From positions 10,591,329-10,655,328 of the forward strand of contig CM068590.1 of the NCBI GenBank assembly GCA_035048485.1: a stretch of DNA of 64,000 bases. Reading direction: 5' to 3'. Source of the DNA: Pteria penguin. Taxonomy: Eukaryota; Mollusca; Bivalvia; Pterioida; Pteriidae. Positions within the stretch are counted from its first letter, which is position 1. Each line of letters starts with the position of its first letter. Of this stretch, positions 34,631-45,237 are shown piece by piece. A program made the translations under genes and the position numbers. The notes under the pieces are model-generated. The model was given only the letters and a program-made list of their open reading frames with translations, was not told the DNA's origin and did no database searches.

Positions 34631-35087
34631 AAGTGTATGTGTATCAATAAACCAAGTTTAAAGCATTTGTCCTCTTTAGACAACCATAATTTATTGAACA
34701 AATTACTTTAGTAATTTGGTCAAACATATAGTAAAGATTAGTACAGGGCAGAGAATCCCTTGACATAACCTTGATTTCTGACTTTGAAAATAAGAAATGA
34801 TTTTTCTCGCATCAATGAGAATATGTTCACCAATGACAAAATCTTTTACTGTGCTTAGGCAAGACAAAAATTGGACAAATAACACATTAGCTTATGTCAT
34901 CAACAAACAATTACAAATGATTATCATTTAAATTCATTCCTGAATAGGGCAGCATTCAATTTTGTTAACCGTTAATTGAAGGTCATACTGACCTAGTTTC
35001 ATCTGAAAACAAACTGCATATCAAATTCATCTTGCATGCAAAGTATCAAAAATTACAAAGCTATTTTACTCATATGTTATGTGCTAC

Positions 35088-35093
35088 TTTATT
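35088..35093 (-). terminator. Poly(A) signal AATAAA for MRPL18
   Basis: TTTATT on the plus strand gives AATAAA about 50 bases after the MRPL18 stop codon, a normal spacing for a short 3' UTR. Confidence 0.5.
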
Positions 35094-35141
35094 CTAAACG
35101 ATGGCAGTTACAGCTTAATAATAATAGAATTTGGATCATAT

Positions 35142-38100
35142 TCAGTCCTTGGCAATGATTTGATAATCTTCTTTCATCTTTTTCTCTTCACCATATCTGT
35201 TGGGTCCTTCATAGTCGATGCCTGGACGATAAATAGGTTTCTGAACCTCGGGTTCAAAAAATCGTACCTCTTTACCGACTTCTTCCAAAAATGCCACCTC
35301 CTGATAAAAATAAAGGCAATACATAGGGATATCCTAGAGAATTACTGTATTCATTGAAATAATCATTAGAAAAAATTCCTAATTAATTTTCTCAAAATTT
35401 CAACCAAAACTTGTCTTCAAAGTCGTATAAGTCAAAAAGAGTTTTCTAACTTAACCTGACTACTTTGTTCTTAAATTTGCCATTAAATAATTAAGATAAT
35501 TATATGCCACAGTAATAAATCAATAAAAAGAGGCACATGCCATTTCCTTTTTGATTTTAAAGACACCAGAAGGCTTTTAAAATGTTCATACCTTTTCTGA
35601 CGATGCGTTTTTCAATTCATCTGTAAGGACCATTTTTGTAATACCAGCTTCTATACACCTTTGAGTAAATATGCGACCTAAGTTCTGTGCTGCTGAGATG
35701 TCCTTAGCACTGGAAAATGTGAAGTAAAGAAAACTGATTGGTTTGTTATTTTGCCACAGTGACTTTGCATCACTCTTTTGTTGTGTTAATTAAGCATGTT
35801 GGATTAGAAATGCAGTACCATGCCACTGGAACAGCTGGATCTTTAAAGAAATATTTTATCAGGAATTCAGATTACTGACATTCAATCAAATATACAAGTG
35901 TAAGAAATTTCGTCCTTTCAGCATAGGAATATTTATCTTTAATGGCATTCATACACACTGAAGTATGGAGTCTTTTCATTTAACACAGTTATTTCCCATT
36001 TGGGACAGTATCTGATGTAAAATAATTATGACGCCATAAATTTCCTATGGAAATGTCAATTTTTGGACCATCATTTCTCCTAGTTTTGGACCAGTTTCCA
36101 TAGAATTTGACTTTATAACAATTACTTTATGTCAGATACCATCTCAAATAGGAAGTAACTCTGTGTAATGAAAAGACTGCATAGGTCAGGTTACAGACTG
36201 GCTATACCTTAAATGGTATAAATACCATGTGCCAGTGTTGTAACCTTATCGAACCTACTTTAAAGTTATAAAGAGTTTTACCTATACAAGAATTTTCGGA
36301 TACACCACTCGTTAGTGTTGGCAGACACAATCTTTATACCAGAGCAATGTTCCACCCAAGCAAACACACCAGAGTTATTTATCTTCAGATGTAGTCTGAA
36401 ATACAAGAAATCATACAGATTTAGATTTATAAACTTAAAATTCACAACACCCAAAGACTAAACAGGTATCCACTGTTGTAAAACATTAAACCATCTCCTA
36501 ACAATGTAAGATCTCAAGCTACATAAAATAATGTCATCTGTTGCAGGAACTGGTACTGGCAAACCTGAATGGGATCTGTATGACTACGATATCATTTCTT
36601 CCAAAAAAATGTTTCTCGCTGACATGTATGAGACTTTCAGTGATAAATTTAGAAATCTATTGAAAATAATTGCAATCTTTTGGGCTAATGGACATGATGG
36701 CAAGGACGATACATTATTTTCTTTAAGCAAGCCTGTAAATATATTTACAGGACATTTGGTCTGGTAAACTAGGACAATTCACCAGACTGAGGCAATTTTC
36801 ACAAGACTGAAAGCAAAATGCACATCATGATGACCTTAGAAATAAGTTTGAAACCGAAATCGCTTCTGGAAAACACCAAAGAATCGGTCTAGAAATTCAA
36901 GATTATTTACTGGACCAACATCAATATAACCAGACTTGTCCTTCTGTCCGACGATATTTCATTTTTACTGAGAAGCTATGATAATTGATACTGAATGCAA
37001 CTCAGATGGACAGACAGGGTGATTCTGATCTACATCCTTACTTTTGCTGAGATGGAAAAAGACAATACATGTATAATTATAAATGTATACACATAAGTGG
37101 ATGAGTGAAGCACAAAAATTGACCATATGATTTTGTGACAGCACTGTGAACTGTGAGTGTTACTAACTATTAATCATATGGACATATACATACTTGTTGT
37201 AAAAGTCTTTTGGTGGATACTGGAATGCCCAACCTTCTCTCTTCCTCGCAATACCCATTTGCTCTAGTGTTCTGCAATAAGAGACAAAAACTAAAAAGGG
37301 GAGGTCTTGCAGATAAGGCCTGTCAAAACTTGTATGACGGAACAATAACAAAGTGTATCAAACACTTTCAATTGCATATCTAACACACTTGCTTATTATT
37401 AACTATTTGTTTGACAAAAAAATGAAATACCTTTAAAAAGCCATTTAGGATTCATCACAGTCACATTTACATATAATAACTGATATATATATATATAAGA
37501 GAAAATTTATTTCATTTTCTGAGAATGCCAATTATAATATTTTTAATTAGGCAGGTTTATCTGAAATCTCATGTCCTAGTAGGGTTGGATACTGTAAAAA
37601 TTGAAACAGTATGATAACAAAGTGGTATTTTTCACACGATACAATACTTCTTTCAATATGGCATTGTAGAAATTAAGGTACTGAGAATATAACTCTAATT
37701 TCGAGCCTAAACAGATAAACGTTTGACTCTGTTACCCAACATGTTTTCATCACTATTCTTCTTTGTTTTGATCGAATTTGTACAAGAATTGTCCAATACT
37801 GCCTAACAGTGAGATGTATCATTCCTATGACACACAGATCACTCACTTTTGAAATATTCTTTTACAGCATTCAAATTTAATTAAATATCTTAAAGGGTAA
37901 TGGTATAAATCGTAATTGGGTAAAGACTGTAAATTCAAGAAACAGTTTTCAGTGCGCTATTAATACTTCCATATCAGAAAGTTCAACAAAAGACCTGTAA
38001 CAAGTGATTTAAATTTTCTTTTGAAGATTTTCTCCACCATTTCTATTCATAGCCTATCACAGCAAATTCTAATTTGCGTGAAAAAGGGCAAAATTCAAAG

Positions 38101-38366
38101 AAAAAATATTCAAAATCACTTGCAGTAAATCAAACTTTCTGATCTGGAAACTTCATGGAAAATTCATTATATAAACAAATGAATGCCTGTATATAATGGT
38201 ATTATTATTCGAAAGGACATAATACACTCAGTATTACAAACAAACCTAGGGTTTCTGTTTCTGAATTCTTTGTTCACGATGTAGCCCTCATTGTTATTAG
38301 GGTAAGTGGACGGTGCTACGGACTCGCTGTCAGTATGGATAGCCCTTACAGGAATAGAAAATCCAC
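35142..38366 (-). CDS. MRPL18: Mitochondrial large ribosomal subunit protein uL18m (MRPL18), 5' end not found
   Basis: Exons on the minus strand are 38366-38246, 37271-37194, 36395-36282, 35709-35592 and 35300-35142, all with GT-AG junctions and matching phases, ending in TAA. About 195 residues are visible. Diagnostic blocks shared with animal MRPL18 are FRNRNPRTLE, IARKREGWAFQYPPKDFY, SANTNEWCIRKFLYS, and IFTQRCIEAGITKMV, followed by a charged C-terminus with YRPGIDYEGPNRYGE. The protein belongs to the uL18 family, which binds 5S-type rRNA in ribosomes, and acts in the mitochondrial 39S subunit. The first visible exon opens with an incomplete codon after an AG acceptor (phase 1), so a short upstream exon with the start codon and most of the mitochondrial targeting sequence is missing; I could not place it in 38367-41000. 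Intron 3 (between the third and fourth visible exons) contains MITE family B. Confidence 0.9.
35969..36178. mobile_element. MITE family B copy in an MRPL18 intron
   Basis: Ends are inverted: left GTCTTTTCATTTAACACAGT then TATTTCCC and GTATCTGATGT; the right, in reverse complement, gives GTCTTTTCATTACACAGAGT then TACTTCC and GTATCTGACAT. About 210 bp, related to the copy at 21205. Confidence 0.75.
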
Positions 38367-38572
38367 CTGAAAATAGTCAAATTTAATAAATTAACAGATG
38401 AATCTGAAAAAGTAAATAATGCTTTACATTGTTTGTATGTGTATTAGCAAGCATTTTATTAAAAGTTACAAATCCCTTGCTGGTACAGTGAAGGTAGTAA
38501 CTCAAATCCAAAATGTGAAGTTTTAAAATGTAGAAATAACGGCAAAATGTATATCGATACACAACCACATGT

Positions 38573-38895
38573 ATCTGTGGAGATAAGACTTTTAATCAAT
38601 GGTATGTTTCTATAGAGATAGGACTTTTAACCAATGGTATGTATCTGTGGAGATAGGACTTTTAACCGATGGTACGTATCTGTGGAGATAGGACTTTTAT
38701 AACCAATGGTACATATCTGTGGGAATAGGACTTTTAATCAATGGTATGTTTCTATGGAGATAGGACTTTTAACCAATGGTATGTATCTGTGGAGATAGGA
38801 CTTTTAACCGATGGTAGGTATCTGTGGAGATAGGAATTTTATAACCAATGGTACATATCTGTGGGAATAGGACTTTTAATCAATCGTATGTATCT
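38573..38895. repeat. 35-bp minisatellite with higher-order structure
   Basis: Basic unit ATCTGTGGAGATAGGACTTT then TAACCAATGGTATGT (35 bp). Distinct monomer variants (one with GGTATGTTTCTAT, one with an extra ATA in TTTTATAACC, one with GGGAATAGG) recur in the same order after about 142 bases, so four monomers form a higher-order repeat present about twice. Confidence 0.85.
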
Positions 38896-39165
38896 TGCGT
38901 GCTTGCTGTTAAAGGAGAGTACAGGTGTATCCTTAATGGTTGCATTACTATGGTATCCTAAATGCAAGGAAAGAAGCTGAAATCAGTTTAAACTAGAAAA
39001 CTGACAATGTGAGAAGACTCCCCACAGGATGCCTGTCACCATGATCTTGACCTCAATTTGGTACCAGCAAAAATTAAGGTCTTGTCAAAAGAAAGGCAGA
39101 TACCAAATATGAAAGTCCTACTTCTATTTCTAACAGTTCAAACATGTAGTTATGGTCAGTGTTAA

Positions 39166-40008
39166 CAGGGATGGAAACTCAGGAAAATATCTAAGGAGCC
39201 AAACGGGCTCATGAAAGTGAAAATCTAGGAGCCCAGATTAAAAGTAATAGGCCCCTTATAGAACTGACATAAATCAGAAACTAATTTCTAAAACTTTGAA
39301 TGCTTTTATTACAAACAATGGATTAAGTTGATCTGGTGACAATGTGTATCTACTCCATTTCTAATTCCATTTCTGAGTTCTTTTCAAATACAATCAATCT
39401 CTCAAATACCCCTTCTACATCTGACATGTCACCATCCGAATCTGAATCATCCATTCTCTCATTCTCTGACTCATCTCTTCCATCCCCTCTGTCATTCCCT
39501 GACTCATTACTACTTTCACTCACTGTTTCATTCTCTCTTTCACCATCTGTGACTTCTCTCTCCCCTCTTTCATTTCTGTTTACAGAAGACCCACTCAAAC
39601 TCATCTTTCCGATCACTACTCCTCTCCATGTAGTAAGGCCTCCTGCTCCCGGTACCATTCCAACAATGTATTGCCTCTGTGGGATCAAAATTTTGAATTG
39701 ATTGTCCCTCAAGCTTTATTTTTTGTACTCTCTATCATAGTCTTTTTTGTGACCTTGTTTTTTTTTATAGCCATTCAGCGCGGCGTACCAGGGCGCCATC
39801 ATTTTAGTTTACAATAACAACCGAGCAATTGTGGTCTATAGGGGGATACTACTTATTGATAGAATAGACTTCCAATCGAGCACTGGAAAGCTCATTGAAG
39901 TCAATCATTCAACTGACCCAAGACGATCCAAAACGTATGCAAAACCATTCGCCCGATTACGATTTTGGTCGCCTCGGGCGAATGGGCAATCGGGAGTTTC
40001 CATCCCTG
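39166..40008. mobile_element. 843-bp DNA transposon with perfect 15-bp terminal inverted repeats
   Basis: The left end CAGGGATGGAAACTC (39166-39180) and the right end GAGTTTCCATCCCTG (39994-40008) are exact reverse complements. Both sides are flanked by GTTAA (39161-39165 and 40009-40013), a candidate target-site duplication; a TTAA duplication with one extra terminal base is the alternative reading. The interior has a minus-strand ORF remnant (39350-39802). The superfamily is undecided. Confidence 0.75.
39350..39802 (-). pseudogene. ORF remnant inside the 39166-40008 element
   Basis: Reading on the minus strand from an ATG at 39802, MMAPWYAALNGYKKKQG and a basic KKDYDREYKK are followed by one TAA (about 39716), after which the same frame runs on to 39350 with VGMVPGAGG and a long Ser/Glu/Asp-rich acidic C-terminus (for example DDSDSDGDMSDVEG). 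The +1 frame after the stop also gives a balanced text (IQNFDPTEAIHCWNGTG), so a frameshift is an alternative. The sequence probably derives from a transposon-encoded or captured gene; I do not recognise the family. Confidence 0.35.
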
Positions 40009-40619
40009 GTTAAGGCTTTTCAAATGCAGGTCAAAGGTCATGTTCAAGGCCACATGATAAAAAATTTTGGTATTAACGGAACGGTCTTGGCATAAGGAAC
40101 ACACATGCCTAATATGAAAGCTCTACCTGTGACAGTGTATTAGACATGGCCAATGTTAAAGTTTTTGGCTGATGGACAGATGTACACAAGGACTGATGGA
40201 CAGATGTACACAAGGACTGATGGACAGAGTGATTACTATAGGGCACTGGCTCATGAAGCGGGACTCTAAATAACTTGTGTCAAGTAGCTGAGAATCATTT
40301 CCCAAATAATCAATTTGTAAACTTGTGAAAACCCATTCATCTGGTACATGCACTTAAAGATTGAAAAAGAATCAAAATGATGTACATTGTATACATGAAT
40401 TTGACAAAAAATGTTCTGTAAAAAATTCTAATCATGTTTTCAGAGATTGACTACATCACCTAGTATCTGAAGAACTATCTGTGGACCACAGTGACCCAAA
40501 CTGCATGAGAAGTTTTCTCTTTTAGTTATATACCTACTTCAAGTGACAAATGGCCTTGGTTTATACTGTCTTAATCATCCAGAATAAGGATGTCAAGAGT
40601 TAGACAATTTACAATTCAT

Positions 40620-40620
<1 letters not shown>

Positions 40621-40665
<45 letters not shown>
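40621..40665 (+). repeat. Uninterrupted run of 45 A
   Basis: Homopolymer of 45 adenines. It may be a retrotransposition tail or a sequencing/assembly artefact; the preceding 200 bases show no recognisable element. Confidence 0.9.
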
Positions 40666-40667
<2 letters not shown>

Positions 40668-40754
40668 ACTTATTAGAAGATTCAATTTCTAAATAGTAAC
40701 CAAAGAAAAGAACTTGTGACAAAACTTAACATGCCTGTTCTCTGAATGATTCAA

Positions 40755-41290
40755 GAGATGGAGATGCTGGTAATATGATATGTATGGAAATACGGGTTAT
40801 ATGATATTTGTGCAGATACCAGTAATATGATATGTGTGGAGATACCAGTAATATGATATGTGTGGAGATACCAGTAATATGATATTTGTGGAGACAGCAG
40901 TACTATGATATGTGGAGATACCAGTAATATGATATGTGTGGAGATACCAGTAATATGGTATATGTATTTGTGGATACAGGTAATATGAGATGTGGAGATA
41001 CCAGTAATATGATATGTGGAGATACCAGTAATATGATATGTGTGGAGATACCAGTAATATGATATGTGTGGAGATACTAGTAATATGATATGTGTAGAGA
41101 TACTAGTAATATGATATGTTTGGAGATACCAGTAATATGATATGTATGGAGATACTGGTAATATGATATGTGTGGAGATACTGGTAATAAAATATGTGTG
41201 GACATACCAGTAATACGATATGTGTGGAGATACTAGTAATATGTTATGTGTGGAGATACTGGTAATATGATATATGTGGGCAGCTGATTC
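40755..41290. repeat. 26-bp minisatellite, about 20 copies
   Basis: Unit ATATGATATGTGTGGAGATA then CCAGTA. The unit is not a multiple of 3, yet no phase contains a stop on the minus strand, so a 180-aa false ORF (40751-41293) cycles through three reading phases of the same unit (HITSIST, HIILLVSP, HISYYWYL). Confidence 0.95.
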
Positions 41291-41393
41291 CATTGGGTTA
41301 TTATGTGTGGGAAGAAAGAATGTTTGTATGTGTCTTTTTGTGTGTAAATGAGTCTAAATCCAAATGAATTTGTGCTTGAGAGTCAAGAGGATT

Positions 41394-41625
41394 GACGAAT
41401 CAGTGTATAGGATAGCAATGATGTTGTGGATGACGAATCAGTGTATGGGATAGCAATGATGTTGTGGATGATGAATCAGTGTATGGGATAGCAATGATGT
41501 TGTGGATGACGAATCAGTGTATGGGATAGCAATGATGTTGTGGATGACGAATCAGTGTAAGGGATAGCAATGATGTTGTGGATGACGAATCAGTGTATGG
41601 GATAGCAATGATGTTGTGGATGACT
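41394..41625. repeat. 38-bp minisatellite, about 6 copies
   Basis: Unit GATGACGAATCAGTGTATGG then GATAGCAATGATGTTGTG, nearly identical between copies. It lies right beside the 26-bp array. Confidence 0.95.
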
Positions 41626-41639
41626 TTATAAAAGAAGAT

Positions 41640-43950
41640 GAAATGGGTTCACAGTAAATGTTGTTGTAATGTGGGACAGTTTAGTTGGTACAACATGTCA
41701 GTACCAAGTTGGTGTTGTGGAATCTGTTGGTAACATATTTGGTTGCTCTTTGCTGAACCATTTCAACTAATGGTTTATGTGTGATTTGTGGTGTGGTCCC
41801 ATGTACTGCAATTAATTTTAAGTTTTGGTCTGACTATTGAGTAATAAGTTCTTTCTTTAATCGATGTGGATGTTACTTTGTTTTAAGAAATTTAGTTATT
41901 TTGAAATGTTTGCGGTGATGTTATAATATGTGTTTGTTTCTATTTTAAATTGTTATTGACTATTGTGATGCCTAGGTGTTTTGCAGGGTTCTCATTAGGG
42001 TTCTGAAATGGTGAGTCCTGGGACTCACCACTTTTGAAAATGGTGAGTCCCACCAAAATTTGGTGAGTCTCATTCTAAAATTGATGAGTCCCGAAGTAAA
42101 CTTCAACATATATAGTTTTTTTGTGTCTTGATAGGTGTATGTGCAGATTATCTGTCTTTCATGGTAATTATGTTAATTAAGTGTCAATAAATTTGATAGT
42201 TTTGTTGTTTAAGCATGAAAAGCAGATAATGTACACATGATGTGTTCAAAACTCAATGTGTTCTACAATATCTCTTCCGTTAACTTCAACATAAGTGTGA
42301 CACCACCTTAACAGACTGCTAAGCACTGGGCATAAAATGAAAAGATTCTTTTGCTTAATTATTTATTTGTAACAATCACATAAAATGATAATTTATTAAT
42401 CATGTTATAAATAATAAACTGTCAAGCACTGTATCATATATAGCAAAAGAAGTTTTAAGGTCTAAGCACTACAAACAATTCTTATGGAAAATCAAGCACC
42501 ATCATACATTATATACAGATGATAATCAAATCAAATCATATCATAGCACATTGTTCACTTCCTACGGCTACGCATGTCCATGAACTTCATGGATTTCTCG
42601 GTGTTGAATTCACAGTTGTTGGATCCGCATCAGCTTGGTGGGTAGGTGGGTTGGGTTGTTGATCAGTGAGTTAAGGACCTTGTCGCCGTATGTAAGGATT
42701 GAGTGGTCAGCAGGCATGTTGGCATTAATAAATTTACCGATTGTAACCCAAATTATGTTTGACCCAAGCTGTCATTGCAATTTTGCAGTAACTGCTAATT
42801 TTAATAATGACCCGCACAAACCGCCGAAGTCTTTAAGTATCATTTATATATTTAAGTGCGTTGAACTTATTAATAGTAAGGCATTTTGAGGTTCAAATAA
42901 ATCATTACCGTACGTATTCTGATGGCTAAACACATGCTTTTGTCCACCATTCTGAGATTCTTTAGATCCCCTATCAACTATAACTCATAAAACAAATCAT
43001 CTTGTGTAGATGACCCTGAAATGTCAACACATTCAATCCTTTTTGTCCAGCGCGTGCCGATTAGACAGTGACAATCCAGGATATAGAAAACATGATAACA
43101 GTTGCACTGTTTACATCTATAAAGATGTTGCAATTTCTTACAGATTTTCATCATTAGTGAAACTAACTGTGAAAACAAAGACTCGTAATTCTTTTTTAAA
43201 ATATGCAATGAAGTGGTGTTTGAATCAACATGCCATTTTAGACATTTGGTCTGGTATTAAATTTGTGATAGATTTCTGAAATTCCCACCTATACATGTAC
43301 AATGAGGTCTTTAAATTCACCCTTATTCACTGTTAGTTCTACAATTAGTGCGTTCAACTGTCCGCCGGTGGCATCGTGGGCATGTAATAGGGTCGAGTGG
43401 ACAATTTATACTGCCGCCGACGGACTGCCCGAAACGTTATCTCCCGCGGTTAATACAAATCAATTAATACACGGCTTACGCGGCGATACAGCACAATGTC
43501 ATAAATTTATTAGCCGCATGCGGGGGTAACAGGGACGCGTCCCGGGGACTCACCACTTTTGAAAATCGTGCGTCCCGGCCGATTTTGACGCGTCAGGGAC
43601 GCAAATACGCGCGTTAACGAGATCCCTGTGTTTTGTATTGACTATTGTGATGCTCAGGTGTTTTGTACTGACTATTGTGATGCCTAGGTGTTTTGTTAAT
43701 GTTTCTACTATGAGGGTGTGATTATTCAGTGTGCAGTTATGTTTGATGGGGTTTTGTTTTGTTGTGATGTTAAGAACAGAACATTTGTTTGGACTGAATG
43801 ACATAAGCCAGTCCTGCTCCCACCTACATGTACATGATCTAGAAGCATGTCACTTAGGTCAAGTTGTAATTTTCTCATGTCTTCAGTAGATCTGATTTGT
43901 TAGTAGATGATGCTGTCATCTGCGAACAGGCAATTAAACTTGTCGCCATA
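41640..43950 (-). pseudogene. Decayed LINE (jockey/CR1-like) reverse transcriptase, split by a hAT-like element
   Basis: On the minus strand, 43950-43630 encodes the catalytic-box remnant FADDSIIY, then LQLDLSDM and MSFSPNKCSVL followed by KHLGITI. After the inserted element, 41983-41640 continues with STSIKERTYYSIVRPKLK, CSTWDHTT and TDMLYQLNCPTLQQ. This order matches the palm and thumb of non-LTR retrotransposon reverse transcriptases. Stops and frameshifts are frequent. The KHLGITI region has been amplified into a roughly 30-bp tandem repeat (43630-43700). Confidence 0.8.
41984..43627. mobile_element. hAT-like DNA transposon (about 1.64 kb) inserted in the LINE remnant
   Basis: Left terminus CAGGGTTCTCATTAGGG; right terminus, in reverse complement, AGGGATCTCGTTAACGCG. 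The 8-bp GTGTTTTG flanks both sides (41976-41983 and 43628-43635), the duplication size typical of hAT, and CAGGG termini are common there. Subterminal direct repeats GGACTCACCACTTTTGAAAA lie near both ends (about 42023 and 43546). No transposase-length ORF; an open stretch at 43010-43279 is unrecognised. It is therefore non-autonomous or decayed. Confidence 0.75.
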
Positions 43951-45237
43951 ACTTGAATTTTTCCACAACTTTTACAAGAAGTTGTATATTTAAGCTTTGG
44001 TGAAAAGTATATATAAATATACAATAAAGACACCAATTTTTTATGATGGTTAGTTATCATGTATAACAGTTTGTATAAAGGTTATGAACATTATGCAAAA
44101 AATTATAAATAAAATGTTAATACTCTGAAAGTTGTGGAAAATACTAAGTTTAGTGACAAGTTATCTTGTTACAAGTTGTGTCGGTGATGAACTGTCCAAA
44201 AATTAAAATAGATATCAAAATGGAAGACTGAGATGAAGAAACCAAGAAAAACGCAACCCCTAGAAAAATACACTCCAACAGTCGAGGAAATTCGGTATAT
44301 TGAAAATTCAAAACAAAACAATAATACTAAATTAATGGTACCTTGATATTTATGTCTGCAAGAACATGTCAATGCTTCAGAGACCATGGGCAAGCGAATT
44401 CGTCGGATGAACGCTGTCATCATATCTTAGCAAGACTCGGACACTTCTTTAACCTTGACCCTGATCAAAATCGAAAGTAGAACCACATGTTTATATTTTC
44501 ATTTTAGATTTCAGTTTTTAATGAATTGTCATACTTTTATTGTTCTGGAAATATAAATTGTATATATTACAGGAAAGTGTATACATCGTATCAACTGACA
44601 CGGTAAAATTCTTTTTCTTAGAACATATATTTTCCCTCATTTCCTCTGACAGCCATTGGTAATAGAATTGAATTGGTTTTAACAGGGACTCATATATCTA
44701 GATATACAAGTCCCAGGTTTTAACATTTGGGTCATATTTTATCTTTTTGAAATACAACGTTACCTCCGGATCCAATCAAAGTGTGGAATGTGTACTATAT
44801 GTGAGGTTATGTGACTTCTCCCCTCCCTTTTCACACTGATATTTGAAACAGCCAGCAGAGGGAAGGGGGAAAAGTGGTCACTCAAATCAGGTGACCTCTT
44901 TATACAGTTTTTAATATTCTGTATGGAAAACCAGTAATTTGATTTTAGGAACGGAAAATTGGTAAAAAATGTCGAAGACAGGTGATTGTTGAATAATGTA
45001 TCTTTTAACAGTTTAAAGTGGCTAGGTTAAATGTATAACAGGCAGGATGAAAGATTGTGGTCGGACCAGGGAAACGAACCCAGAACGTTCCACTATTAAG
45101 ACTGACACTTTCTCCATTGAGCTATCTGGGTCGATACCACGCGGCATCCATCACAAATTTACATGTATCTTAATTAGTATTGCAAAATATTTCAGGTTGA
45201 AGAGATAATCAGTGAATTTATTTTTATCTTGAAGAAA
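43951..45237. other. Intergenic region upstream of NLE1
   Basis: Probable promoter and 5' UTR region of NLE1; no core promoter motif can be assigned with confidence. A tRNA-like SINE head on the minus strand lies at 45053-45135. Confidence 0.4.
45053..45135 (-). mobile_element. tRNA-like sequence (SINE head or tRNA pseudogene)
   Basis: In reverse complement: TAGCTCAATGGAGAAAGTGT as A-box region and GGGTTCGTTTCCCTGG as B-box region, with an intervening anticodon-arm-sized segment. No SINE body is attached. A complete acceptor stem could not be paired, so it is not called as a tRNA gene. Confidence 0.5.

Larger units (their letters stand above)
32546..35087. other. Intergenic region between the DUF4326 gene and MRPL18 (convergent genes)
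   Basis: Holds two truncated SINE fragments (33057-33145, plus; 33275-33410, minus) and the 32-bp minisatellite at 34218-34630. Otherwise AT-rich without recognisable genes. ATTAAA near 32978 is a weak poly(A) candidate for the DUF4326 gene. Confidence 0.5.

Noticed and set aside
36531..36767. 78-aa plus-strand ORF within an MRPL18 intron
   Set aside because: Although preceded by a splice-like TGTTGCAG, there is no family match, no partner exon and it is antisense to a real gene; probably chance.
40751..41293. 180-aa minus-strand ORF
   Set aside because: It is the 26-bp array read through; no unique sequence or splice signals.
42635..43279. ORFs of 84-89 aa inside the hAT-like element
   Set aside because: No transposase motif recognisable; too short and unsupported to call.
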